The translations under genes and the position numbers were made by a program. The notes beneath the pieces were generated by a model. The model was not told the origin of the DNA and searched no databases. It worked only from the letters and a program-made list of their open reading frames with translations. Positions 1 through 10,872 of a stretch of DNA of 64,000 nucleotides are shown one piece after another. The DNA comes from Lingula anatina (taxonomy: Eukaryota; Brachiopoda; Lingulata; Lingulida; Lingulidae): NCBI RefSeq assembly GCF_001039355.2, contig NW_019774848.1:62001-126000 (forward strand), read 5' to 3'. The number at the start of each line of letters is the position of its first letter. Within the stretch, counting starts at the first letter, position 1.

Positions 1-175
1 TTAATTCCGTCAAGAAATGGGCAGAGGAGTAATATAACACCGATAACTTAAATAACAGTCGCCTTTGTTTCAAGAATGACTAAAATGGCCTTGTATTAGA
101 TTGTCCTCAGACTAGGCATATTCCATATGTTATACCTGTCTACCGGTATGTGTATAACGTGTATTTAGTAACATC

Positions 176-400
176 TCACCTGTGTTAGGGTCTATGTGTG
201 TAGTAAAATCTCACCTGTGTTAGGGATTATGTGTGTAGTAACATCTCACCTGTGTTAGGGTCTATGTGTGTAGTAACATCTCACCTGTGTTAGGGTCTAT
301 GTGTGTAGTAACATCTCACCTGTGTTAGGGATTATGTGTGTAGTAACATCTCACCTGTGTTAGGGTCTATGTGTGTAGTAACATCTCACCTGTGTTAGGG
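176..400. repeat. 35-base minisatellite carrying a splice donor, 7 units
   Basis: The block TGTGTTAGGG starts at 181, 216, 251, 286, 321, 356 and 391, an exact 35-base period. On the minus strand each unit reads CCCTAACACAG/GTGAGAT, the donor of the exon at 390-636. The other copy has only two units (11137 and 11172). Confidence 0.95.
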
Positions 401-2231
401 TCCACCTCAAACTTCCCACCGCCGCCTCCCTTCAGTATGTACACCAGCTGCGTCTTGCCATCACCGTCAGGGTCCACGGCGAAAATCTGTCCCACCACAG
501 TCCCCGGGGGTACCACAGTGTCCAGGTCAAACGTGTACTTGGACTGGGTGAACTTCGGGGCGTTGTCGTTGACGTCTTTGACGGTGATTTTCAGAGGACT
601 GGAGTCGGTCTTCCCACTGCTGTCAGTGACGGTGACCTGTGGGATATTGTAAGAAAATGAAATGTATTTCATGTTTGGTTCAACGATAGAACTCGTGCAG
701 TATGTAACTGAGCAAAAATCAAAATTGTGTTTCAGTGAATTCACATTTTGTATACATCTGACCACGTATCACTGTGTGCTTTTGATGCGTGCCATCACCT
801 TCAGACGGGTTTGCTAATTAAATTAAGACACCAATGTCAAAATGGAATGGGCAGAAATGATGATACATGCACAAACTACATTTGCCTCTCATGCTAACTA
901 CAGATGGTACTAACCCGGAGATTATACTCTTTGGTTTTCTCGGAATCAATGGCCCCCGGTTTCTTTACTGTGATACGCCCGGTTTTAGGGTCGATAGCAA
1001 ATATGTCGCTGCCAGGCCCAGAGAGGGAATAGCGGACCTTATCTGCATCTACGAGATCAGAGTCTGTGAAACCCAATGGCAAGCTCTGGAAGTAAAACGT
1101 GTGTGAGATGAAAAAAGGGATGCAGTAACGCGGTGATTAATTGCTGTAAAATGTTTCATTCTATCAGATTTTGGACATGGTTCGAACTTTTTTCTAAGTG
1201 TCAACTCTATTTGAAAAACTCTATCCTATCCAATCACTGCATCCAGATCAATCTTTGAAATATATGCCGTCTATATCCGGTGTATATCCGCCATTATGAG
1301 ACTCAGTGTGTTATCTTTAATTTGAATGTTTTTTAACCAACAGCTGCTAATGGCTTATAAGTGACGTAACATAACATATATCATCCTATATCATGCTATG
1401 CCTAGCAAGCGCGTCATCTTGCCTTTGGTTTTTATCCGATTCTTTCGTTTAAGTACACACTGTTCTATATAGTATATTACCGTTGATCTTATGCATCATG
1501 GCTACCTTTGGATCATAAAACGTCTTCAGAAAACCGTTTCAATCACTGCTCTTATAGATACTTTATCTTTGAACTTTAACATAAGGGGCAAATAAAAGAA
1601 GACATCATGTAACAAGTAAATGTATGGTGACGTACTAGGATGACTTCCTGGTCCGGGATAGGCGTGACGTCATCCTCGGTCACTTCTCCCGTGTAAAAGC
1701 TGGCCGAGAGTTTTGGGGCGTTGTCATTGATGTCGTCTAGTATAATCTCCACCGACGCGTAAGACTGGAAAAAATTGACAACGGTGACCATATGCTTCGT
1801 ACTGCCACAACACAAAAATAATTGCTTAAAACACTTGACAAGAAGTATTAATTGAAATGAATGTAAGAAAATTTGCAGAGACGATACAGATGTCGTTTTA
1901 AACTGTAGTGAATCAGGGCCGTAGCCTCCGGGGGGGCAGGGGGGGCAGCTGCCCCCCCTGGGATTTAGAATTTTCCACACTGGTAGGGAGACACCCTCTC
2001 CCCCCTCGGGGGCTTCGCCCCCTCGTGTCCGCCTACTGCCCCCCCCTGGCATTTTGCTCAGGCTACGGCCCTGTGAATTTATTTTAAGTAAAGATCAAAG
2101 TTTCAAATCTGGCTGCACCTTACCTCTCTAGGTACGTCAGCCATATCTTTGGCCCCTACCACAATACCAAACATCTTGTTAATCTCTCTGTCTAACAACT
2201 CGCTCTGTTTCTTCACAGTTATCCTGCCGTT
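390..2231 (-). CDS. Cadherin gene B exons for EC7 and EC8
   Basis: The exons are 2124-2231, 1636-1764, 915-1085 and 390-636. They encode EC7 (linker INDNAPKL), EC8 (VNDNAPKF) and the first half of EC9 to DPNTG. The intron between the first two exons holds a 160-base transposon (1914-2073) absent from gene A. The last exon's donor lies inside a seven-unit 35-base minisatellite, so seven identical donors follow one another. Confidence 0.92.
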
Positions 2232-5200
2232 CTGAAGGCAAAAACCACACCCTTATTACGGTTGTATTCGTGAAGGCAAATAAAACTATGTTTGAATGTT
2301 GGCCATGTAGGTCTCATAAACTTAAGAGTAGACTTTTGGTCATAAAAGCAGATTGTATTTAAATTAAATGCAAATTTAGATTACATAATGAGATTCACTG
2401 ACATCAGTTTACCAAGCACCACAACCGTGAAGTACCCGGATGTCACTCACCTGGTCAATATCAAACACATCGGAGCCAAACCCGGGCACGAGGCGGTACT
2501 CAATATCTCCATTGGAGCCCTTATCAACGTCGAACGCTGCCACTTCTCCTACGAAGGTCCCTGGACTGGATTCCTCAGGGATGTGGAAGGTGTACTGGTC
2601 TTGACGGAACTTGGGAGGATTGTCGTTAATGTCCTTGATGATCACCGTCACCGTAGTTTCAGCCGTCTGGAAAATGAACATGGAATTTAGCTTTGAGAGT
2701 TTATGAAACGCAAAATGTTGAATAATATATGTATGGTTATGCGAAATTTTTCTTACATCAACATCTTATGGCTAATTTATGAGCAATGGTATATATTCTT
2801 CAATATATCGGAAATATTTTGATAAAAAAATACATGCAAATACAAAATATTTATTCTCAAACTTACATATTTGCCGTCAGTTACTCGGATTTGAAGCAAG
2901 TGTTGGTCTTTCTCCTCGCGATCTAGTTCCTTAGCGGAAGTAATCCAACCGCTTTTTTATAGAAAATGGATAAAAAAAACATATCAGAACACACTTCAAA
3001 AGGTGTATGAAAATTCATAGACTGAATATCTTTTTCCATATATTAAGCTTGGGGGGACACTAAGAAAATGAGTAAATACTGTTTAAAAACTTTTGTTCAT
3101 GCTGTAAGTTAACAGAGTGTTATCTAATATATTATACGTACGAGTTGGAGATTTCAAATATACCATCTTCATTGCCAGAGATGATGTCATAGGTCAAAAA
3201 GACGTCCTCGTCACCATCTCTATCGGTTGCCTGGAAAAAGAAAACCAAGTTTGCACACACTCCAAATATTCACTGGAAGATTACTCTACACTTGTATTTA
3301 TGGTATCATTTCAGTGAATTACAACTGGAGTGTTATGCCCTCATACCGTAGTTTGTGCTATAAGTGTCCCGATGAAGGATCCTTCTGGCACGGTCACTGT
3401 TTTAGGCGGGCCAAATACCGGAGGATAGTCATTGGTCTCCTCAACTGTCACTGTCACTGGAACGCTGGCTGTTCTGTTAGAGATGAAAAGCGATTGTAAA
3501 ATGCTATTTGGAATATGATTATCAACATGAATAAATGAAAAAGTGACAATTAACAGATATCCACTGAAAAGGCTTCGTCTTAATTCCCAAGTGTTTCATT
3601 TACTATCAAATTTCTTTAATAAAGCAGATCAAATACTAAGCATGTACAATGGTAAATAAGACAATAAATTAGGTCGAAGTGAATTACAAGAATCCTTGCA
3701 AGAAGTGAATGTATAATATTACTTCACTACTTGCTGAAAATGACGTCACATCATTACACTTCTAACAGGAAATGGCGTCATTACTTCACTAACCTTCTCA
3801 CTGAGGCGTCATGCGGCGAGTCTGTCACGACCACGTTCATGGAGTAAGTTGGGAAGATCTTCTGTCGGCGCAGCTCCTTCAGACCCGTGGTCAGCCTGAT
3901 GTAGCCGTTCTCGTCGATATTAAACCTGGTAAGATCGATATCTTCTGCCGGCCCCGGCTCCCGCGTGAGGTCGCTAATGGCTAGCTTGGTCTCACTGAAG
4001 TGGTCCGTATCTGGGTCTGTGATGACAATGTTATCGCCTTCCTGGAAAGCCACAATCATTTATCATACCTCTATCCCTTATATATATTTATTTTAATACA
4101 CTGCAACTTGTTAGCCCCAAAGGAATACAAGATCCCCGCTTTAGTTAAAAGATTGCCTATTTCGTCTTTAATCAACAAACTTCATCGAGCACCTTTCCAA
4201 CCTGATTAGCCAATATTTAACATCCATCGTTTTGTAAACCAAGTCCTAAGATACAACCTGATTTTAATATTTGTCTGAGTGTGAATGTCAAGTCTCTGTC
4301 CCTCTCACCTGCTGTACTGCCGCCCCGACCTCATGCTTGTCTTTGATGGTGTAGGAATAGGAATTTCTGTCAAACTGTGGAGTGTTGTCATTGACGTCTA
4401 AAATCGCTATATTAACAGTGGCATCAGGATCACTGTCAAAACGCTCTGCAGATTCGGTCTCCTGAGCTTTTACCTATGGAGCAGGAGATAAAAATACCTA
4501 CAGATTTTGTGTTTTAAGACTATCTTCAGCTGACATCAAAAGATCAGGTTCAAGCAGACGACATTCACACCTTTTACCGCCTGTAAGTACATCACATTAT
4601 ACGTGTCTTTTTCTATGTAACATACGTCTAGAGATCAAATTAACAGTATTTAAATAAGCCAGTCAAAACTTGTTGGTCCCGTGTTTTCTGCATAAAACAA
4701 TTACACACGCACCAAAAAAAATAATAATAAATAAATAACTATAGCCATGACAGACTGATATACTAATCTGAAGTTTTATAGTTAGCTTACCGTCAGTGTT
4801 ATTGACGCCAGTTTTTCTCTGTCTATGAACTCAGGTTTTAAAATTGTGATTTCTCCGGAGTTGGGATCAATTCCAAAAGCACCGTCTGGGTTGTTCATCA
4901 GCTGGTATTCAAACACTGCATTTGTTCCCTGAAAAGACGCGGTGAATTAGAAAAAAATATTATCGCAACTAAAAGAACAAATTCAGTTTGCTTTAAATAA
5001 CAGCTACAGTATCAAGCACCTTTTAGCGCAAATTTTGTCTTAATCTAAAATGATCCGTACATAGGCTTTGTAAACAAGGGGCGTTAATCAATCCATCTGA
5101 CAAGAATACACAGATCTGACTGGGATACTTTCATCCGGGTTTTTTTTTTTTTTTTTTTTTTTTTTTGGGGGCCTCTGTGCTTTTCTCGGTTTCTGATACC

Positions 5201-6433
5201 ACCTTATAACCCAGCCTGGTCTTATCCTTACAAAATCGTTGTCCTCTGCCTCCACTTGTACAACTATGTCCCCCGCCTTGGCGACGGGGCTTTCTTCTAT
5301 CTGAACATCATAGATGATCTGTTTGAAGGACGGGACGTTCTGGTTGATGTCCAAAACCACCACGTGCAATGTTGCCGTGTCTGTCATGTCCTCTTCTTCG
5401 CCTTGGTAAGCCTAGATAGATTAAGACATTCTAACTTCCTAAAACTGGGATGCAGTGGAGATGATTGAATGAGTACTCATTGCAAAGAAATTGTAATCAA
5501 GACAGTCGTTTAAGGAGAGTTTCAGTCTTTGCGGCACCGTCAGTATCCCCCCAAAAATGCTCGATTTCCACTTTAAATTTATTAGATAAAAGATAAACTG
5601 CTAGATGGATTATTTACACGACTTATGCTTTTAAAAAGCTGACGGCAAATGATCTTTCAAATACCTGTATGGTAAAAGTAAAGTTGACAAATCTTGGTTG
5701 CCCATTCTCGTCGATAGATCTAGGAATAGCTTGCTTCTGGCACAATCTACCGTCATCTTCATTCAGACGGAAAAACGCCTCCCAATAGTTGGCGGTCCCA
5801 GGTCTGCCTACGAAAACAATTGACGGGCCGTTCATTAAATTACCACAGCAAATAATCTGCTTCTAACTTAAGTAGTACAGTTACCAAATTGTTGCCAAGA
5901 ATGGCTGTAATAATGCCTATTATGTCCCGTACACGCCCGTATAATGTCAACACCGACAGTGTGACAACACTGTAAATTGTTACCTTGCTGTGAAACTAGG
6001 TATGCTACAAAAACTTACATTGATTTCTCAATTAGTTTGTGTGATTTTATTACGGTTTGTATGTTTTCTTTGTTATTTTGGTACTTTAAGTGACTTCTCC
6101 ATTTGGAACTCCCGTCGTCTAACGCGAGACTTGAATCATCGAATGGTAAGTGAGTAATACAGCGCGTGATTGGATGAGGGATTCTGGGTGGTGACTTTGT
6201 CTTACCATCTATTATTCTGTATTTTATGGGCCTGGATTTGGCTTCATCTTGGTCGACAGCATAAATACGAGGTGTGGTTTCAAAGCAGTCTTCACGATCC
6301 GACTAAAACAAAACACCAAGTCATTTCAGCATCATATTGGCATAGGCCTACAACATGCAATATAATTATACATAACGTTGACACCCTTAAAAGGAATAAT
6401 GATAACAATATCAATAACAACAACAACAACAAC

Positions 6434-6472
<39 letters not shown>

Positions 6473-8565
6473 TCCTTGTCACTCTCTTTATGATTGAGAT
6501 ATCATCATTGGTTTATTTATTCACTGGTTAAATGTCAAAGCAGAAATATAAGATTTAACAGTTAATATACATTTGCATGTCGCCCAATTCAGAATTTGTT
6601 AAATTTTGCATGCGACATATCATATATTACATAAAAGATTAGGAAGCAGACATACAGTTTTGAAATGCAAATGACATAATTAAGACGCTAAACAGACATG
6701 TACAAAATGAACTAAACATACACAAAGGCAGTTGTATACATACATTGGTCAACTATAAAACGGCTATGTTAACATTTATGTATTGCAAACAAAATACTCT
6801 TTTTTTCATTTCAAATTCACGCAGACAATTTAGCCTGAAAACAATATAATAATGCAGATGTTACTCAGCAAAATCACCACAGCAGGAATGTCGTTATATA
6901 GAGCACATGGTTTCGTAGTACAGTCGTATTATTCTGTCATGCACCTAGCAACAACAGTAGCAGCAGCAGTAAATACAGTATATATACAGAGCTTATCTGG
7001 TTTGTTACCTGTGTCCACTTACCACAATGGTTTTATTGTCTATTTCACTGGTCCACTACACGCAAGAAAAGTATGGAATAACAACCGTGATACTAAACAG
7101 TGTGAACAATATGTTCCCAGACGCTGAGATATGATTCATCAACTTGGGTGTACGATTTTGCAGAATTGGTGAATTGAAGAGCAGTGTGGTTAAAATCACT
7201 GAATTAACACTCTAGAGGTGAGGAGCGGGCTTTCACCGCCGAGATCTGTTTCCTCTTTAATCGTGACAGGCGAACATTTGCTATAATCAATTCAATTTAT
7301 AAGTACATAGGCATGAGTCATGACGATTTGACTTCAAGGTTAATCTGATCATCGAATCTAGGTCCCATTATTGGCTTTCTACTAAAACGGTATAGATACT
7401 ATTCTTTTCCTGTGAATGTAACGTTTTCTCTGTGTGTGTGTGTGCGTGCACGCGTGTGTGTGTGTGTGTGCGTATCTCGCGCGTCCGCGTTCTTACAAAT
7501 AAACCTCGTTAAGTATTTTTTTTATCATAATATAAAGCTCACCTGAATTGGTTTCTCTCCGATGACTTCAGCATAATAATCCGTTTCCAAAAATTTTGGC
7601 CCCAGATCGTCAACGTCCTTCACCCTGATGGTAAGAGTAGAGTCGTTGAACTGGATCGGAAACCCTTCATCCTGCAAACAGACAGTTGGCAAACGATTTA
7701 AACAGATCCACGTGTAATTTTTTAAAACTAACCGCAGACCTCGTTGTCGACCTGTATTTTCAGCAGCAATCTAATCCTATCGTAAAAAATGGTTTTTTTT
7801 TTTAACTAAGGCGCCTTGAGTCCCATTCACTTTATATTAACTCAAACCATTTTGTTAAATTCCAAGAATCAGTCAGATTTCTTTGGTTGCAACCCCTGTG
7901 CGTAATCCGCCTTCTTTCCGCCATCTCTACTCGTGCGGATACATCCCATTACCGCCGAGATCAGCTGATCGCATCCCACGTGATCAGATACTAGATCTAT
8001 TCCTTATTTATTTCCTTTCATTTGAATTAGGAACCAGGGCAGTGAACAAGAACTTACCTCCACAAAAACATTCAACTTATACTCTCGTGCTCCAGCGTCA
8101 TAATCCAGTTCTTCTTCTAGATCTATCCTTCCGTCATCAGAAATTGTGAACACGGTTCGGTTTTCATATTCTCCATCTGCTTCTATTCCCTACAGACCAA
8201 GGAATATTTCTGATTAAAACATTTCTGTGTTGAAGTACTTAATGACTTTTAATAAAATAATTTCATGGATCTCGGACCAGTTACATATTGACAGAGAAGT
8301 GTATACTTCCCTCATATATCTCATCTAAATGATGTAATTAATAAAGAATGCATTGCTAATGTGATTTCCCCATCCCACTGCCCTCTCCCACCTTTCTTTG
8401 AGCGTGCGTCCGTCTGTATCTGGATGAGCGTGTGTGCGTGCGTACAAACCTTAGCCAGAACGGTTTACTTACCACGACACTGAAGTGAAGAATGGTATTT
8501 TCCTGGTACACGTCAAATGGGTCGTCAGCGTTCACAATATAGATCTGCGTCCCCGGGGAAACATC
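390..8565 (-). CDS. Cadherin gene B: partial second copy (EC2-EC8), probably an allele
   Basis: Seventeen exons repeat exons 7-23 of gene A: 8473-8565, 8058-8189, 7543-7671, 6206-6302, 5665-5807, 5232-5411, 4791-4928, 4309-4473, 3794-4041, 3347-3473, 3142-3230, 2867-2951, 2451-2666, 2124-2231, 1636-1764, 915-1085 and 390-636 (2,497 coding bases). Every exon has the same length and phase as its partner. Most base differences are synonymous; replacements seen are E/D, R/K, I/V (twice) and K/Q. Introns differ by scattered substitutions, indels and two transposon insertions. The 5' exons are missing at the N at 8899, and the 3' exons lie left of the window. It could be a real tandem paralogue, but an unmerged haplotype of 11171-19337 fits better. 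Confidence 0.85.
1914..2073. mobile_element. 160-base hAT-like miniature transposon
   Basis: Perfect 13-base terminal inverted repeats, CAGGGCCGTAGCC and GGCTACGGCCCTG, flanked by the 5-base duplication TGAAT (1909-1913 and 2074-2078). The other copy of this intron has the empty site with a single TGAAT. The interior is GC-rich with runs of G and C that can pair (GGGGGCTTCGCCCCC). There is no coding capacity. The CAGGG start and 5-base duplication suggest a hAT-type non-autonomous element; the superfamily is inferred. Confidence 0.88.
2451..3230 (-). CDS. Cadherin gene B exons for EC6
   Basis: The exons are 3142-3230, 2867-2951 and 2451-2666. EC6 starts ATDRDGDED and ends IKDINDNPPKF; R, I and K replace K, V and Q of gene A. 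The donor after the last exon is a canonical GTGAGT, whereas gene A has GTCAGT. Confidence 0.91.
3347..4041 (-). CDS. Cadherin gene B exons for EC5
   Basis: The exons are 3794-4041 and 3347-3473. EC5 has the FNIDENGYIRL strand and the NDYPPVF linker. The weak GTTAGT donor of the first exon is shared with gene A. One replacement (E for D in the TREPG loop) was seen. Confidence 0.91.
4309..4928 (-). CDS. Cadherin gene B exons for EC4
   Basis: The exons are 4791-4928 and 4309-4473, phase 0. They encode the GIDPNSGEITILKPEFIDRE core and the canonical VNDNTPQF linker. The only change I found from gene A is silent (a histidine codon). Confidence 0.92.
5232..6302 (-). CDS. Cadherin gene B exons for EC3
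   Basis: The exons are 6206-6302, 5665-5807 and 5232-5411. They have the two-cysteine EC3 (EDCFE, GRLCQ) and the linker INQNVPSF. Differences from gene A in the middle exon are silent. About 65 bases downstream of the last exon the intron holds a 27-base T run that is only 6 bases long in the other copy. Confidence 0.9.
6412..6471. repeat. AAC/AAT microsatellite
   Basis: About 60 bases of AAC then AAT triplets in an intron of cadherin gene B; nearly absent at the same place in the other copy. Confidence 0.95.
7543..8565 (-). CDS. Cadherin gene B exons for EC2
   Basis: The exons are 8473-8565, 8058-8189 and 7543-7671, phase 0 throughout, coding from DVSPGTQIYIVNADD to the EC2 linker DVDDLGPKF and on to GEKPIQ. 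Amino-acid sequence appears the same as gene A; codon changes such as GCT/GCC and GGA/GGG are silent. The first exon here needs an upstream exon ending in phase 0, which the nearest upstream exon in the window (9081-9339, phase 1) cannot supply. Confidence 0.9.
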
Positions 8566-8633
8566 CTGTCACAAAAAGAGAAACACAATATTGACAAAAA
8601 AAACTTCCTGAATATATTGTGGAGCAAATCTAA

Positions 8634-8859
8634 GGGTGCTTTCCCAGAGATTTAGATCGATCTAAAGATTAAGTTTTAGATCGACCTAACTCCCTGGGGG
8701 TTCAGGCTAAATTGCAGTCAGCCGAGCGGACACCATAGTTAATTACCCCCTTAGCGCTTTTAGTAGGCGGGACAGACGCTTAAGCCGGCCATGCTGACAG
8801 TAATCTAGTGAGACTCCCCACAGGGATAGATCGATCTAAAAATCTATGGAAATGGGGTG
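8634..8859 (-). mobile_element. Fold-back MITE, subfamily A (empty site known)
   Basis: 226 bases starting GGGTGCTTTCCCA and ending TGGAAATGGGGTG, flanked by TAA on both sides (8631-8633, 8860-8862). The other cadherin copy has an uninterrupted site near 19305 with one TAA. It lies in the intron upstream of the 8473-8565 exon. Confidence 0.9.
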
Positions 8860-8898
8860 TAAGGCACTCCGTTTATTTGTGGCGACACTTGGGTAGTA

Positions 8899-8899
8899 N
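8899..8899. other. Assembly N joining the partial cadherin copy to gene A
   Basis: A single undetermined base. Similarity between the 1-8898 segment and the segment ending near 19337 stops at this base, and the next sequence is unique intron of gene A. Confidence 0.9.
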
Positions 8900-9080
8900 G
8901 GCTATGATATTTTAGCAGTTTTTGCTAAGGTATAACAATTCAACCTCTTTTTTGTTCTTTTCTTTTTTATTCTATTCCAAATGCCGTCTTTCTGCTCCGA
9001 TTGCCCATAGGAACCATGTGAACCAATTTTCATTACGAACTTGTCTCCAAGAAGTTCACGTGAGTTTTGCACAAATTTAC

Positions 9081-10872
9081 CTGTTTTCATTTCCACTTTG
9101 AATTTGCCAAATGCGTCGCTGTCCAGGAGGTACATGACTTCGTTGTTGGGAGCTGTAGCGTCTCTATCCAACGCTGTCACGGAGCCGATCATGTTGCCGG
9201 CCTTCACGTCTTTACCGACCTCAAACACGGGCATGGCGTCCTGCTGGAACACTGGGGCGTTGTCGTTCTCGTCGTCTAGGGAGATCTTCAGCCTGGCGGT
9301 GGAAGACTGGCTGGGAGACCCTTGGTCTGATGCCACTACCTGTGTGGAAATAACCTGGACCTTTCACAACCCGCTACAACCACAGGACTCACTTCCCTTA
9401 CAAATAACCAACTGAACTACTGTTAAAACCAATTACTTGATTGCTTAACAATCTGATCCGTTCTCATTCTTAGTAAAAAGCCCTCGCTTCTGCGTGAGGG
9501 TTTTAAGTTTATAAAGAATTTTCAGTAAATTTTTCACCTGAAACTCATAACTGGCTTTGCCCTCCCTGTCGAACTGGCCCACGCCTGACCCACTCACTGC
9601 CACCATGCCGGTAACAGGGTCAATGGAGAACATGTCGCTGTCAGGACCAGTGAGAGAGTACCGCACAGTCTTGTAAGCCGGCTCCTCGTCTTTGTCCGTG
9701 GCCATGATAGGCTGACTCTAAAGGGAGCGAAGACAAAATTAAAATATTGCGAATTTCACATAGCAAACAGAGATATAATAGTCATTTTCAAAGTTCAAAG
9801 CTGCATTCAAAATACGTGTATAAAGTGGCCCAATGTGGCGTAGTATATTTTTGAAATATAATTGTAAGTTTAAATGATGTGGTTCAAGACGTCGCAGTGC
9901 TCTTACCAATCGAACCATCTGGCCTGGTTTTGGCTTCATATTATCCTCCATGATGAAGCCCTCATAAGAGGACTGCGAGAAGACAGGTGCGTTGTCGTTA
10001 GAATCGTCCACCAGCACTGTCACCTTGGCTGTGGCCGTCTTAGACGGTGTGCCGCGATCTGTGGCCGTCACAGTGAACTCAAAGCCAGCAACACTCTCAC
10101 GATCTAAACTCTGGAGAGTGAATATCTCTCCGTTATTCACATCGATCCTAAATGGTACTGAAATGATACATGTTCGTCTCTGTAATTCTGCTTCAGTTCT
10201 AAAGCCGATGACCATTTGGCATTATCTAAAGTAATGTGCTTTATATTTCTTTATCTAGATAAAGCAATATATTACACACGACTAATTGGATTAAATTATG
10301 TGTAGCAAATTGATTTATCCAAAAAGTTAGAATCTCTCGATTTTTTTATTTAAATTAAATCAAAATGATGAAAAACCCATTCAAGTCCGTTCGTTAATGC
10401 GTTAAAAACGGAGATTTAAACTAGAAATGAGCGCACGTGGAGGTTAAGTGTTGCAACTGCTGCCGTTTACCTCCAGGTTCTATGATGCCGTATCTGACGG
10501 CGTTGGGTACCGTGATATCCCCTCTCGCTTTGGCCAGGGGCTCGTCAATGGTCACCAGTTCATCGTCTTCAGTCTCTCCCTTGGACTCAAACCTCAGCGA
10601 GATCCCACCTAGGTTAGGTAACACGTCAGAAGGAGCGCTCTCCGGGTCCACGGCAACCACCTGCCCGACAAACGTGTTGATCGGTTCATTCTCCCTGACG
10701 TGGAATGTGTATTCCGGTTTTCTGAAGTACGGAGCCTGGTTAATAGGGACGTTGATGGTCACCGTCGCCGTGTCCTTCTTCCGTGGGACGCCGTTATCAA
10801 AGACATCTACGGTCAAGTTGTACTGGTTCTTGATGACGTCTTTGTCGAGAGGTGTCACTACGGTGATTTCAC
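9081..10872 (-). CDS. Cadherin gene A exons 24-27: EC9 to partial EC12
   Basis: The exons are 10471-10872 (402 bases), 9907-10157 (251 bases), 9538-9717 (180 bases) and 9081-9339 (259 bases, ending in phase 1). EC9 ends INVPINQAPYF, which lacks both aspartates of DxNDN. EC10 ends VDDSNDNAPVF and EC11 ends LDDENDNAPVF, both canonical. A twelfth repeat begins with a VTALDRDA motif and stops at KVEMKTG. No downstream exon follows before the N at 8899. These four exons have no counterpart in the 1-8898 copy, whose equivalents would lie left of base 1. Confidence 0.92.

Larger units (their letters stand above)
1..8898. repeat. Cadherin segment, second copy of about 11000-19337
   Basis: Introns and exons match the 11000-19337 segment in order and orientation at an offset of about 10.4-10.8 kb. 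Insertions specific to this copy are the elements at 1914-2073 and 8634-8859, extra 35-base minisatellite units, an AAC/AAT tract and a long T run. Confidence 0.9.

Noticed and set aside
1576-2052. 158-codon minus-strand frame
   Set aside because: A real exon (1636-1764) fused by chance to intron and to the GC-rich transposon at 1914-2073.
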